DNA of 64,000 nucleotides from Lytechinus variegatus (lineage: Eukaryota > Echinodermata > Echinoidea > Temnopleuroida > Toxopneustidae): NCBI RefSeq assembly GCF_018143015.1, contig NC_054746.1, forward strand, positions 16,235,532 through 16,299,531, given 5' to 3'. The stretch's first letter is position 1, and each line of letters begins with the position of its first letter. Both the position numbers and the translations under genes were made by a program. Positions 1 to 12,482 of this stretch are shown here, piece by piece. The notes under the pieces were generated by a model, which was not told the origin of the DNA, searched no databases, and saw only the letters and a program-made list of their open reading frames with translations.

Positions 1-557
1 AAATCGCCATTTATGAAGATGACTATGATGGGATCAAATTAATTCATCAACTGAAACAGTAAAATAGCCCCAATTCTTCCGCCAGTCAAAAAAATCATTG
101 ATATATTTTCCCAATTTGGGCAAAGGAAGTTCAGTATAGTTACCATTTCTAGAATCAATGTTAGATTTTGAATCATATTCTTACAACTTTTGCCAATCAG
201 CAATATCAATTTGAAAAAAATTGAATGATGGGTTGGGTCGAACGAATATCTTTAGCCCTCCTGATGTAATTAGGCTCGTGGCACCTATATTATATGACCA
301 ATGAATTTTATTTTTTTAAAAAGCTACTCACTCTAGCACAAAGAAGTGCATTAAAAATGCCTATTTTCTATGCAATGACCCATTTTAATGTGTTACTCAT
401 GGATGTATACATATCCTATACCTGTATATAGCCCAACAGTGAATGCAGTGTCAATATAGGCCCTATATTCTCCTTGTAATATAAAGGTGTATGTAAATTT
501 TGTGTAGATATCAGGATACCAGAACTGCCCCAAACATAATTACCAGTTATGCATCTT

Positions 558-642
558 TTTAGAATAGATGATCAGATGACAAGACCCCGGATCGCACCAT
601 ACATCCTATTGAAGAGATGACAAGATCCCGGGGTTTCCCAGG
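558..642 (-). repeat. inverted units of the 50-bp satellite
   Basis: About one and a half units of the sequence that forms the array at 1481-2057, here in the opposite orientation (gatgatcagatgacaagac, then a gatcccgggg core). With the array it brackets the 700-1475 segment, so the three blocks may be one composite element. Unit edges are approximate. Confidence 0.6.
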
Positions 643-699
643 ATTGTTATTCCGAGAACGGAATTACGTTATTCCGAAGGTTCGTTAATCCAAAAAATG

Positions 700-1475
700 T
701 GGTGGTGGCGGGGAGGGGGGAACACCGTTAATTGCTGATCAATTGTTTTGAAGATGGGAAGGCAAGGGCGGCTGAACGAATTTTCGTTTGGGGGGCAAAG
801 CCAAAAATTACCCTCGATCGTACGTCAAAATGAGATTACTATCTGCATGAAGTCATTATGTGTTTTATAGTAATCAAGTGGAGAAAATACTTTTTGAAGT
901 GACTTTTGATAATGGAAAGATGTATATTCAGGCCGCTTTCGCGAGAGAGTATAATGAGCAAGCGGTTTGGAAAATAAATCAAAGCTGAAGTTGTAAAACT
1001 CGTTTTTGCGGTCATATTACTGTTAAAATGGCATTATTGCGAGCGTAAATCACAATCTCAAACTTTAGGGCATTTCAATAAAAAATAAAAATAAATCCCA
1101 GCAGGTTTCTGCCATCATTAATAAGATGTGCATCTAATCATGGAAACTAGGGTCCATGATCTAACTATAGAATTGCGCGAGCTTAAATATACTGACCAGA
1201 AAAGGAACCTGTTAAGGACTGCATTTAGTGACCTTTTAGGACTCGTTTCACCAATCGAATAATGAGAGTGCGCAGTGCGAGCTGAAAAGCTGTAATATTC
1301 TAAACTGAAAATTAATCTAAAATGTATACTTAAGAAAGAGTATTTATTTTGAAAACAAGGAATTTCCCTTTTTGGAACAATAGCATTTCCTTGTTATTTA
1401 TTTTGGGGGTGCAAGTGCCCCCTGCCCCTCCGGTGGATCCAACTTTTTCTAATGGGGGGGGGGGTTCACCCATAA
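700..1475. repeat. degraded copy of the GGATCC-ended repeat
   Basis: The segment begins near a G-rich run and ends with gcccctccggtggatccaac plus a long G run, like the termini of the better preserved element at 2739-3828. Inside is a gagagtgcgcagtgcgagct unit resembling that element's internal tandem unit. No coding sequence is seen. Boundaries are approximate. Confidence 0.45.
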
Positions 1476-1480
1476 TTTCA

Positions 1481-2057
1481 TCTGATCATCTCTTCTAAAA
1501 GATGTAGACATGACGAGTTACGAGATCATGACATCTGATCATCTCTTCCACTGGATGTAGACATGACGAGATCCAAGATCTTGTCATCTGATCATCTCTT
1601 CTAAAAGATGTAGATATGACGAGTTACGAGATCATGACAATTGATCATCTCTTCCACTGGATGTAGACATGACGAGATCCAAGATCTTGTCATCTGATCA
1701 TCTCTCCCACGGGATGTAGACATGATAAGATCCAAGATCTTGTCATTTGACCATCTCTTCAAAAGGATGTATAGACATGATGAGATCCGGGATCTTGTCA
1801 TCCGATCATCTCTTCTAAAAGATGTCAACATGATGAGATCCGGGATCGTCATCCGATCATCTCTTCTAAAAGATGTGGACATGACGAGATCCGGGATCTC
1901 ATCTGATCATCTCTTCTAAAAGATGTGGACATGACGAGATCCGGGATCTCATCTGATCATCTCTTCTGAAAGATGTGGACATGACGAGATCCGGGATCTC
2001 ATCTGATCATCTCTTCTGAAAGTTGTGGACATGATGAGATCCGAGATCTCGTCATCT
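1481..2057 (+). repeat. tandem array, 50-56 bp unit, about 11 copies
   Basis: Each unit carries atgacgagatccgggatctc followed by atctgatcatctcttctaaa. The period is exactly 50 bp for the last units (the agatgtggac phase falls at 1871, 1921 and 1971) and about 54-56 bp in the earlier ones, which hold an extra ttgtc. The core gagatccgggatctc is self-complementary. The reading frames that cross it are products of the repeat, not genes. Confidence 0.9.
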
Positions 2058-2216
2058 GGGGAGCGTTTCATGAAAGGACTTGTCAGACGTTTTATCCGAC
2101 TAGTCTTGATTTATCAGACAGTTACTATAGTAACAGTGCTTCTCAACCAATCAGAATCCAGGAAAATTGTCAGATCTGACAACTTGTCGGACGAAAATAT
2201 TGATGAAACGCCCCCT
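2057..2216. mobile_element. short MITE, copy 1
   Basis: About 160 bp with inverted ends gggagcgtttcatg and tgatgaaacgccccc, and an inner tcagatctgaca palindrome. A second copy with matching ends lies at 56423-56587. It abuts the tandem array directly. No coding capacity; superfamily not assigned. Confidence 0.7.
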
Positions 2217-2738
2217 GGTCTTTTCGCTTGCAAGCTGTCAACTTCCCAAGATAATTATCTCAACATCTGGGTGGCACTTTTAAGCTTCCATATTATATTG
2301 AACACCAGGCATCTGGATTGATCACTCAACCATCAATGGCACATTCTCCCCTCCTTCATCATTCTTTCTATCTCTATTTCTCTCTCTTATATCCTTTTAT
2401 GCTTCAAACTGCACACCTCATTTAGGGTGGTTTATACATATTATATAAATTGAATCAATAATGATGAACTACTTTTCTTGCATTTTCCAAACGTGACATT
2501 CAGATAACATAATAATATATAAAGAAATGTAATATTGAACCCGTTATCGTCGTTATCATTTTCATTTCTTCTCTCTAAAATCGTTTTAAAATCTCCTTGA
2601 TAGTGACTTCAATGCAGCAACCTACAGGTCAGTCTGATCGGTTTGGTTAATGTAACTGACAGTTGTCCCGCCCTATCCCTTTCTTTCTTTTCCTCAAAAC
2701 ATCTCGTACATACTCCGTTTACATTTTCTTTGACCAAT

Positions 2739-3828
2739 CAGGGGCGGATCCAGCTTTCGCCAATAGGGGGGGGGGGGGCCGAAAAATATTTTCATCAACA
2801 TTTTTCTCGATTGGCCGCTATAATCTGATTTTTTTTTTTTGGGGGGGGGGGTTCAGGGGGTAATCCTAACTAAAGACTGAAGTTTTAAGTATATGTTAGT
2901 TTTTATTGTTATAAACAAGATAAGGTATCTCATGTGGTCTTAATATATAATGCGAACGCGAAGGGTGAGCTAAAATTCTTTAATATTTTATGTCCTTAGA
3001 ACTGAAGATTCTGAGCAGTTCTTATAATCATGAACAAAGATAAGTATCCAACTAAACAATGCGAGCGCGAAGCGCGAGCCGAAATTTTATTATAGTAACG
3101 TGAAAAGGGACTCAATTAGGACTGTTTTTGTGATTAATGAAGAGGATACAAGTATCACCAATTAAATAATGATAGTGAGAAGCGCGAGCTCAAAATTTTT
3201 GATATACCGACCTGAAAACTGGACAGTCTAAGCGCGTTTTTATTTAAATAAACAACAAGCTGTGTGTCTCAAACAATTAAATGCGAGCGCGAAGCACGAG
3301 CTTAATTCTTTTTTATACTGACATAATAAAGAAGCATTTTGAAAAATTTTGGCAAGAATTTCCAAACAGGATAGGTATCTCACAAATCAAACAATACGAG
3401 CGCGTAGCGCGAGCTGAAAATTTTGATATAACAATTTGTGTAAATCAAACAAAATAATGAAAGCTTGATGTGCGAGCTAAAATATTGTGTGCAAATTGAT
3501 TTCAGAACTGGATATATGAAGTGTCATTTAATTCTCTTAAATGGGATTCATTACACAGGCAATGCGAGCGCGAAGCACGAGCGAAAATTTGTATATAAAG
3601 TATTTTTTTCAATTCTTTCCCTCATCTTTTTCTTGTTTCCTTTCGGGGTCTGGCCGGCCGTTACGAGGCTGTAAATTGCATATCATGGGTATTATACCTC
3701 TTTCTTACTTTTCTTTCTGTTTTTCGTAGTTACTATTAAGATAAAGAGTACACTTTTTCTGCAGGTTGTCAAAAAATAGCGGGGGGGAGGGCCGGGGCCG
3801 GCTCGGCCCCCTCCTGGATCCGCGCCTG
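2739..3828. mobile_element. 1.1-kb TIR element with internal tandem units
   Basis: The ends are inverted: caggggcggatccag on the left and ctggatccgcgcctg on the right, each next to a G/C-rich run. The interior has about seven spaced copies of a GC-rich unit (gcgagcgcgaagcgcgagc and variants near 2952, 3062, 3170, 3283, 3396, 3465 and 3564), each followed by an AT-rich stretch, at roughly 110-bp spacing. There is no transposase-like frame, so it is non-autonomous. Confidence 0.75.
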
Positions 3829-4306
3829 CCGATGGTTGGATTTAGCAAGGGAAAAACATCCACTAAAAAGAGATAAATCTTTAGACGAATAAAGCGTTAT
3901 TATCGGTCGTTTTAATCATCCCATTTTTGCTTCTTCCTATTTTATTCGAGGAGAATATTGAACGATCCATATTTTTGTGAGAAGTTTGAATATGATATTG
4001 ATAAGCATATCAATGTCAATCATATTTTTTAATGGATTGGGTTATAAAAAGACAAACGAATATGAACCGTTATTTACCTAATCTTAAGTTTATGAAGAAA
4101 GTGTTTGGCTGCAGAAGAAATGCAATTGATATGACCGAGAAAAATTTGGTTCTCTTGCCAGATCAGAAAATAGCGCGCTAATTTGAAAACTCGGGCTGAT
4201 GCAGATCGACATGTATTATATTATGTAAATATTTTTTGTTGTACTGCTCTGAAGCGCTTGAGCATTTAATTAAGATGGAAAGTGCGCTATACAATCTCAT
4301 GTAATT

Positions 4307-4440
4307 ATTATCATCATCATCATCGTCATCATCATCATCATAATCATCATTGTTATTGAAATAATAATGATAATAATAATAATAGTAATAATGACGATGA
4401 TGACTGATAATAATAATAATAATTATCTGTAATATGTATA
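4307..4440. repeat. ATC and AAT microsatellites
   Basis: Runs of tcatca units followed by ataataataat-type units with a few interruptions. Simple sequence only. The rest of 3829-4870 shows no gene. Confidence 0.9.
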
Positions 4441-4877
4441 ACTTCGAATGTCAACGTACCCGGATAAACAACTTGAACAATGATAAGGCTAACTCATGTA
4501 ATATATTCCAGTTTTCATAATAGTTTGTCATATTTTGAAATATCATAATTGCAATAGTTAACATAATGGAAATATCTTTCATAACAAGATTCTAAGAATA
4601 TGAATAATTGTATAATACGTTGCAAACACTATTTTTGTTGTGGCGATGCATACTCTCTCCATCACAAAGTGATGGTCTCTCTGTTGTATTTTCATATACT
4701 GTCTGGCCCCTCACTCCATCTCTCTTTCATTGACACAGTCACCTTTCTTTTTCATTTAAGATGTTTGTCTCTTTCCGCATATTCCATCAGCTTTCTTATG
4801 TAATGTGTGTTAGGTCTTATGCATTGTGAATTGTACCTGTTCAGTTAATATATTATATACATGAAAGGGAGTTTCAC

Positions 4878-5105
4878 TAGCGTACCTACGGGGGGGGGGC
4901 AGAGGGGGCAGTCTGCCCCCCTGACGAGCCACAACCCATACAAAAGACATACCCCCCCCCCCGACGAGCTTGAGCTTTTTTTTTTTTGCTTGTCAAATTT
5001 TTTCTGGTACAATTGAAGAGGTTTTTGATTGAAGATTGAAGACCCTTTTTTTTGCTTGTCAAAGTTGTCGACCGGTTTTGCCCCCCCCCCCCCCCCCTGT
5101 TTGTC
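4878..5105. repeat. homopolymer-rich repeat fragment
   Basis: A cluster of G, C and T runs (G run near 4890, C runs near 4950 and 5085, T runs near 4977 and 5046) with two copies of ttgcttgtcaaa. A related piece (ttgcttgtcaaaatttcctc) appears near 43606, so this is probably part of a dispersed repeat. The frames crossing it are low complexity and not credible genes. Confidence 0.55.
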
Positions 5106-5589
5106 CCGGCCATCATCACTGGTAGAGGACCTGGGTTTATTGTACCTTAACTCTATATTTTGATTATATAAAATGATTATAATAACAATGATAATGAATG
5201 ATAATAATAATAAAATAATATAATTCAATTCTTCATCATCATCATCAAATAGGTCATAGCCTAAAAAAAAGTTATACTGAGCTGAGGGAGAGGGGGTACA
5301 TGTATATATGTGCAGCTATTGTAGCTGTACCTGTAACTTTGTTAGGCCTGGCCTACCATCAAACTCGATCCTCGGGCAAAATAAAATAAATTCCGAATGA
5401 TCTCTGTCTTCTCCTTTCCTTATTTCACTTCATGAACTTATATGAAATTCACATAATGAAATCAATCATTCACGGCCGTTTTGGGGTACACAGTCACAAT
5501 CTCGATCGGTCCTGCGACCCCTCTGACTGCGAACAAAACAGAGTACGAAACACCCGGTCATGCGAGCGGAAATAGGTCAATTAATTCGA

Positions 5590-5597
5590 TGACGTCA
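5590..5597. promoter_or_regulatory. CRE-type palindrome TGACGTCA
   Basis: A perfect TGACGTCA lies about 860 bp upstream of the SOCS start codon. This is the consensus CREB/ATF site. Whether it is used is unknown; no transcription start or TATA box can be assigned with confidence between 5300 and 6458. A second GACGTC core sits inside the palindrome tacgacg-tcg-cgtcgta at 5704-5720. Confidence 0.35.
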
Positions 5598-6458
5598 TTA
5601 TTTCCGTTTCGGCGACGAAAAAAAAAAGACCAGACAAAATATGTGAACACACTCAAAATGTACAATGCATAAATGCCTACGACGACAGGTACGGTACGTA
5701 CAGTACGACGTCGCGTCGTACATGTATATGCACGACATGTATCATACACACACACATGTACCTGCATAGCGCATTCACGATCACCGAGATCAGAGGGTAT
5801 TGTTTGCACAGATATACAGAGTCAGAGGAGGAGCATGTTAGAACAAGTTTTCAGAAGAGACTATACAATACCCGAAATAATATTTCACCAGTGATATGAC
5901 GTTTCATCGTACATTTCTGACTCTTGTTACCCCGTTCCTAGGATATTTTGTGAACGGATAAGATGATTTGATTCGGATGTAATTGTGTCTCCGCCGGTGA
6001 AGTCAATAAGAAGGGCCCCGATCCGATGTGTGCAAACGCGAACGTGAAGGCAGGACTCGCTATCGCACAGATTCTCCGACTCGCTGATGATGTGATGTCG
6101 CCGTCCTACACTGTTGTGCATGCAATTCAATGCAGTCACAGGTAACAGGGAGGCAAGTACACTGTGCCAGTGGATGTAGCTGAGGCTGAGCTAGCTGTGT
6201 GCCATGTGCTGTGTGGTCATTCCATGGTTTTGTATTATAATTTAGCAATTGTGGTCACTAGACGCAGAGTAAACTGAAGCACAGCTAACGAAACGTTACT
6301 TAGACTACGGTAAGATCTCAGTCACAGAAGCAAAGACCAAAGTAACTTTTTGTCAGGAGTCACATCATTTAGAACAGGATACTGTCGACTAACGACACGT
6401 TAATAGAAATTGAATCTAGACTAGACTAAAGTCAAGACTTTTGATAATAACAATAAAG

Positions 6459-8252
6459 ATGGCATCTGCTTCATCAGCATCAATTCTTTTTGCTCTCTCC
6501 AAAAGACGGTCAACTTCTTCTCCACAATTACATTGTGAAGCTACAGACTTTTCATCACTGACTGGAATTCCAAATGCAACAAGCACTTCTGCATCTTCTT
6601 GGTCAGATGGTAATGGGATCACTGTCAATACAGTAGACAGGAAAAGCGTGAAGATAAATAACATCACACAGGCATCTGTGCATTGGCTAGAGCCAAAGCA
6701 AAGGGCAGTTCTCCAAGATGTTGTAGACCCAGTGGTGAAACCCAAGAAGTCTGCATTTGTTCAGATGAGAGGAGGTAGCAGTGACAGAGAAAGTTCATGT
6801 CGACCTGGTGAAAGACAGCTCAGACCGGATTCTGAACTGCTATGTTGCAATGAGACAATTCATTATCTCCAAGGTAGTGATTCTGAATCAGAGACCTCTC
6901 CTGGAGGGTCACCAAGACGGAAATCGCACACTGGTATCAAGCAAAAATATCAAAGTAAAAAACTGAAGAGGTTTAGTAAGGCAGCTAGTCAGATATTTTC
7001 GAAACTGAAACTAGAATCCAAAAGTATAAGAGGAAAAGACAGGAGGAAGCACACTGATAAAAGCGACGATGACTCCGATGATGAAGATGTACTACCAATC
7101 TCAAGGAGACGTTCAAGGTCATTGACCAGCAGGGTAATGAAACGATTTGGGCACAAGGATGAAGATGTTACACACGAAAGCTCTGATAGTCCCAAGGCTG
7201 ATGCAACCACAGTCAAAAGCACATCGATGTCTTCTGATGAGAAAGAAAAGCAAAAGATAAAGCATAAAAAACAAGCCACAAAAAGGTCTTCCTCTTCAAG
7301 CAGGCATAGAAAATCACGACAATCCCCGCTTGTTAATTTTGCAAAGTTTGATCCAGAGAAGTATCCCATTGAATGTACCGAAGAAATCGAAAGAGCAGTG
7401 AGGGAAAGGGAAATAGAGGAGGGAATTTCTGTTGCTGCAATCGATTCACATGTACCCATCTCCCCAGGTGCAGTCGTACCAGCATCTGATATACTTGCTC
7501 GTCTGCAAAGAACAACAGTACCAGATACCTGTATGACAGTAACCACATTGCCTGAAGCCGGTGAAGCAAGTTCAAGCTCTTACCAAGTTGTTGATGCTCC
7601 AACACATACCACAGAAGATATCTATGATCTTTATGGATCGTTGACCCCATCAGGAACCTTCATACCTCGTACTGTTCATACTCAGATTGACTACATGCAT
7701 TGTCTCGTCCCTGATCAGTGGAACATCATGAAGTCTCCTTACTATTGGGGTAAAATTGATCGATACGAGGCAGATATGTTGTTAGATAACAAGCCAGAAG
7801 GTACATTTCTCTTGCGGGATAGTGCCCAAGAAGAGTTCCTCTTCTCTGTCAGCTTTTGCAGGTATGGACGCACCCTTCATGCACGGATAGAACAATGGAA
7901 TCACAAATTCAGCTTCGACGCTCATGACCCAGGAGTTTATTCTTCGGACACCATCTGTAGCCTCCTCGAGCACTATAAGGATCCTAATTATTGTATGTTC
8001 TTTGAGCCAATGTTGACCAATCCACTACCTAGGGCCAATCCGTCATCTTTGATGGAGCTCAGTAGGGCAAGGGTATGCCAGCATGTTTCATACGATACCA
8101 TTAGCTACCTGAAGTTGCCAAACAGTCTGAAAGAATTCTTGAGGGAGTATCACTACAAGCAACGTGTACGCATCAGGAGGGTGGAGGTTGACATGCCTCA
8201 AATTCCAGAGGCTAAGCAAAGCATTGTTACAAATACTTGCATCTCTAGGTGA
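6459..8252 (+). CDS. SOCS5: SOCS4/SOCS5-type suppressor of cytokine signalling
   Basis: Intact single-exon gene of 597 codons. The start is the ATG at 6459 (context aagATGg); the frame runs upstream only through non-ATG codons. The N-terminal 420 residues are serine- and charge-rich, with a basic stretch near 160-195 and acidic SDDDSDDED near 202-210. The SH2 domain spans about 429-525, beginning at [11 protein letters not shown], with FLLRDS (Arg453) as the phosphotyrosine pocket and [17 protein letters not shown] downstream. The SOCS box is about 530-576 ([10 protein letters not shown] as BC box, [14 protein letters not shown] as Cul5 region). The SH2 and SOCS box order, the EYHYKQ ending and the intronless coding region fit vertebrate SOCS4/SOCS5 and insect Socs36E. 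Family role: binds phosphotyrosine on receptors or JAKs and recruits Elongin B/C and Cullin-5 to ubiquitinate them. SOCS4 versus SOCS5 cannot be decided; it may predate their split. Two SOCS-box positions differ from consensus (see findings). Confidence 0.95.
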   Translation: MASASSASILFALSKRRSTSSPQLHCEATDFSSLTGIPNATSTSASSWSDGNGITVNTVDRKSVKINNITQASVHWLEPKQRAVLQDVVDPVVKPKKSAFVQMRGGSSDRESSCRPGERQLRPDSELLCCNETIHYLQGSDSESETSPGGSPRRKSHTGIKQKYQSKKLKRFSKAASQIFSKLKLESKSIRGKDRRKHTDKSDDDSDDEDVLPISRRRSRSLTSRVMKRFGHKDEDVTHESSDSPKADATTVKSTSMSSDEKEKQKIKHKKQATKRSSSSSRHRKSRQSPLVNFAKFDPEKYPIECTEEIERAVREREIEEGISVAAIDSHVPISPGAVVPASDILARLQRTTVPDTCMTVTTLPEAGEASSSSYQVVDAPTHTTEDIYDLYGSLTPSGTFIPRTVHTQIDYMHCLVPDQWNIMKSPYYWGKIDRYEADMLLDNKPEGTFLLRDSAQEEFLFSVSFCRYGRTLHARIEQWNHKFSFDAHDPGVYSSDTICSLLEHYKDPNYCMFFEPMLTNPLPRANPSSLMELSRARVCQHVSYDTISYLKLPNSLKEFLREYHYKQRVRIRRVEVDMPQIPEAKQSIVTNTCISR

Positions 8253-8800
8253 GGTGCATCTTGGTCAAATTTTTTATCTGTACATTGTGTGATAATTTGA
8301 AATTATGTACTGTATCTCATACAGGCTACATGTACAGTTATACTAGAACTGTACATGTACATTGTAAAGGATGTTAATCGTTTTTAAATCTTAAAAAACA
8401 AAAATGATACACTATACAGCATTACATCTACATACTTGTTCATTGTAAAGGATGTCATTTTGTTATGATCCTAAATGTCTTTGTACAGACCTTACCAACA
8501 CATCATCCCTAACTTTAGGGATGATGTGTTGGTAAGGTCTGTAGTCTTTGTACCCTTAAAAGTATTCACTTTCTCTTCATCGTATTCAATTACACATGTA
8601 CATGTACTTTCTGCTTTTGCACTTTTCACCACCTGTCTACATTTACATGTAATAGAGCAGTCCTGCAATCTATATGTATGTAAATGTACATGCATGTTCA
8701 TGTATTACACTACATGTAGGTGAAAATTACATTTACATACAGTACATGTAGGCCTACATGTACATGTTAATTTGTCAAAAGAAAAATAAAAAAAATGTTT
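8253..8800 (+). other. probable SOCS 3' untranslated region
   Basis: The stretch after the SOCS stop codon holds many tacatgta palindromes, a perfect foldback at 8484-8543 and an AATAAA at 8785-8790 that could be the poly(A) signal. The 3' end is inferred only from that hexamer. Confidence 0.35.
8477..8553. repeat. perfect 29-bp-stem foldback between 10-bp direct repeats
   Basis: Arms 8484-8512 and 8515-8543 are perfect reverse complements with a 2-base gap. Each side is flanked by gtctttgtac (8477-8486 and 8544-8553). In RNA this would be a near-loopless hairpin in the presumed SOCS 3' UTR. It could be a tiny foldback insertion or a template-switch product. Confidence 0.9.
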
Positions 8801-8950
8801 GGGAGTACTAACAGAATGAGGGAAATGTACATGTATGTAGTTAAACATACCTGAACTTTTTGGAGGTAAAGAGGAAGTCCTTAACTATTTCAAAAGGTAA
8901 AAAAATAACCAGTGTTCACCTTATAATGCCCCTGAGAGCACATACATGTG

Positions 8951-9550
8951 CAGTTAAGGCCAAAAGTTTACATACACCCACAGAATTCAGTGAAACACTA
9001 CCATCATGAATTTGGTATTAAATGAAAGAGTGTATTACAAATGTACTACAAAAGCTCTTTCACATGATTGGGATGCCGTTGGGATTAAAGTATATTTCAA
9101 GTGGAATTTCTTTGAATAAAACAAAATATTCTTGCCAATGTTTTCTATTTGTTATTATAATTTCAAATTTCATTTAATCATAGAAAAAAGTCAAATCTGT
9201 AATTTATTTTACATTTTCTATCTGAACAAAAAAGTGTGATCTGTTCTGGAATGTTTGTGTTAAAAAGTAACTAGCACAAATATATGAAATGTTTTTGTCA
9301 AGTTTTTATTTTTAATTTGTCTAAAATATGACGATTTGTTGGAGAAAAATGACACCTACATATAAATATTTTTCAGCTCCTGATGACAAAGCAATGTGAT
9401 GAAGGGGCATGACATGTACAAATTTGTTTGATATCACATTCATCATGATAGCACAAACATTTTATAAGATGCATTAAATGTTATGATATTTGCCAAGTGT
9501 CAACTTTTCTTTGAATTTCCTGGGTGTATGTAAACTTCTGGCCTCAACTG
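8951..9550. mobile_element. non-autonomous Tc1/mariner-like element, 600 bp
   Basis: The left end cagttaaggccaaaagttta and the right end, complement cagttgaggccagaagttta, are inverted repeats that continue through catacaccca. The CAGTTGA...AAGTTTACATACAC pattern is typical of Tc1-like terminal repeats. A TA follows the right end; the left flank reads TG, probably a mutated TA target. There is no transposase frame. Confidence 0.85.
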
Positions 9551-12480
9551 TACATGCAGTAGTGTGTCTACCCAGTTGCCAGGCATAGTGGTGACTGATT
9601 TATATGAAATGAAATTCAATTATTTTTCAGGAGGTACATGTATCCCTGGCCGAAAATCCTTTATGTCCAAAGAGTAGGCCTATATAATTAAATCAACAAT
9701 AAATCTGATAAAAATGGTGAAGTTATTGAATTCTCAACTTCGGCAATATGTTTGGAAAACCGATGTGCAAACGTTAGGCCATCAATTTTCATGAAAATTA
9801 GGTACATGTAGGCCAATTAGTCATGTCTCCACTTTCCCTTTTCTTATTTTCTTAAATTAAACCAAAATTCATATTTTTAAAGGGGAGATAAGTCTAAGAT
9901 CAGCTTGCTTACCGTATTGCATATTTATGAAGAAACACATAACAAAGTAAACAAACACACCAAAATACCCCAGTAATGTAAAGTTTTATGTCATATATTT
10001 GCTATTCCTCTCTCAATGAGGAATTAGATGGTGGATTCATCACCAAATTTAATGAAACTTTCAGTATTTCTGATTTTATACTTCAAATCATTTGTGGCCC
10101 AATTTTCAGCATGGAGTACTCCTCGTTTTCATTTCAGTCTGGATTGGAGAAAAATGAATTGAAATGGGAGATTACTGAGTCAAAAGAATATCAATATATA
10201 CATTTCTATTCTTTCATTCTGAAAAGTCATTGATATTCTCTGAATTCTCTTTACAAGTACGACATGTTCAATGTTGCTGTACTGCAGTACATGTATGTCT
10301 CTTACAGTGATGTACAGTACATAAATCTAGTGGATTATGGATTTCTGAATGATTACAATCATATCCACGATTCCACACTACATGTATGTATCTGTAATCA
10401 TTTCAATTTATCTGATAAAACTTCAAGGAATATTTTACCTGGTATCACAACACAATCACATTACGATTTGCTCTACATTTTTTTAAGACTGATACATCAA
10501 AGAAATTTTATGTAGTTCTACATCAGACTATACAAAATATAGATGAAAGTTTTTCTCTCACAACCAGAAATGCTATATACCGGTAATCAAATTTAAAAAG
10601 TAAAATTATTCCCTGGACTTGATAGCAGTCTACATGTAGTTCAAGTCATAATTGCTAGAGAATTTATCATGTACTGTATTTGCCATATTATGATCGGGTT
10701 TTTAAGACCAGTCTTATTACTGTAGCATGAGCAGGATCTATAACTTCATAAAAGTACATTTAACTTTATGTTATGCAATCATGTATGTTGATTATCTCAG
10801 CTCATACTACATACATGTACATGTAGATGTACAGATCATGAAATAAAATCAGTTCATTTTTTGCCATATACATTTAAGTGTTTGAGTAATTGTGCAAATG
10901 TGAATTATGTAGTGTGAAAGCTGAATGAAGTTTTCATTGCAATCTTTATCCCAAAATGTCAGATTTCCCTGCATATGCATAATCATATTGTGTTGCTACA
11001 CTTCATATATAAGTTAAACAATGATCCAATGTTGACTTTTGATGTAGATGGCAAGTAATTGTAACTTGACCATTTGTTTATAAAACTGGAAAACGGTAAC
11101 TTCTGTAGTTCATAAAATCAAGGAAATGGTATCCATTGTCATTGTGGTTTCAATTACACAATTTTTTTTAAATTTAACATGTATGAAATGAGTACAGTAT
11201 GTCTGTGAATAATTGAATGCAGAGTCTTCCTCTATTAAAATGTAATTGTACTAGTGATATTTGCACATGTCATTTCATTTATTTGAATTTTGAAATACAG
11301 GTACAGTGTAGCAGTTATTTTAAGAAACCATGCACTACCCTTTTTTTCATTAAGATGTAAAGGACTTGATCTTTTTGTATCTTTCATGTAACATCATTCA
11401 CTTCTTACCCTAGAGTTGAAATTCAGAGTTGAGAAAATATTCAAACCAAACAGAAAGGGGATGGAAGTAACATACTTGTATTTCATCATTCATCTGCATT
11501 ATGTTATGGATAGAAATTAAAAAATAAAAATGGGTTTTGATATTGCAAACACAAAAAAGCAGCTGTACATCAAGGTACCAATTTTAAAGAATCATTCAAA
11601 ATAGATAGAACTCACGTTTTGACACACTACTCCGGAAATAAGAGAATCAAGAGATGAATATTACATTTCAAGCGATGGAATAAACAAGAGGATTTGACTT
11701 ATTTTTTTCTTCATGCGCTATCCCTCGGAGTAATCCAGCACTAGCTCATTTCCATAAATAAAGCCATGAGGCTTTCTTTGCGATCCATCGCTTCCTGTCA
11801 TTTGCATATCATTTGCCAGGAGGCAGGTAATGGAAGAGATACTATGATCAAATTCTACCTTAGTCTCTTTTGTCTACGTTTGCATTTTGATGGAATGTCG
11901 TCAACATATTGATGGTACTGGTAGTATGTTTACGATTTGTCTCAAACTTTAGGTGGAAAATAAAGTTTTTGAATTTTCATCTGTAGGTAATATGCTTTAT
12001 ACCAGTTCTAAAAGGTGCCAATTATAGATGATATAATTTTCAACATTGTAGGAAAGATAAGAGTCTACTGTAGTCCTTTTTAATGATAATTCATGACTTT
12101 GCAACAGACCTGACAAGGGTCCATGGTCAATTTCAAACACTGATTCCAATAACCATGTAATAGCTCCATGCAATAACTATTTTAAAAAAGAAAGTACACA
12201 CATACAAAATTAAAGTACATGTATTACTCCCCATGATTTTTTTTTAGTTGCGACTTTCAACTTGTGAAAATGTTCAATATACATGTAGATCTGTGTTTTG
12301 AGTTTTGACTTACTGAATGTTTGAGAAATGATTTGGAATCTCATTTTGGCCTGCCACCTACATGTACATGTACTTTGTATGACTGTTGGAAAACGTCCAG
12401 CTTCCTCATTATACTTGTAGTGTACCCAGGGATATGAATAGTGTCAAATCTCCCATCTCATTGGTATAAAATGGTGAAGA
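9551..12480. other. intergenic, no gene seen
   Basis: AT-rich sequence with scattered tacatgta palindromes. Short open frames here (for example 9988-10233 and 10264-10515) have no recognisable domain and AT-driven composition. Confidence 0.6.
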
Positions 12481-12482
12481 CC

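Noticed and set aside
1601-2321. Overlapping frames rich in RSSLLKD or SFRRDD repeats
   Set aside because: Translation of the 50-bp tandem array and the adjoining MITE.
6989-7650. Minus-strand frames opposite SOCS
   Set aside because: Shadows of the real plus-strand coding sequence.
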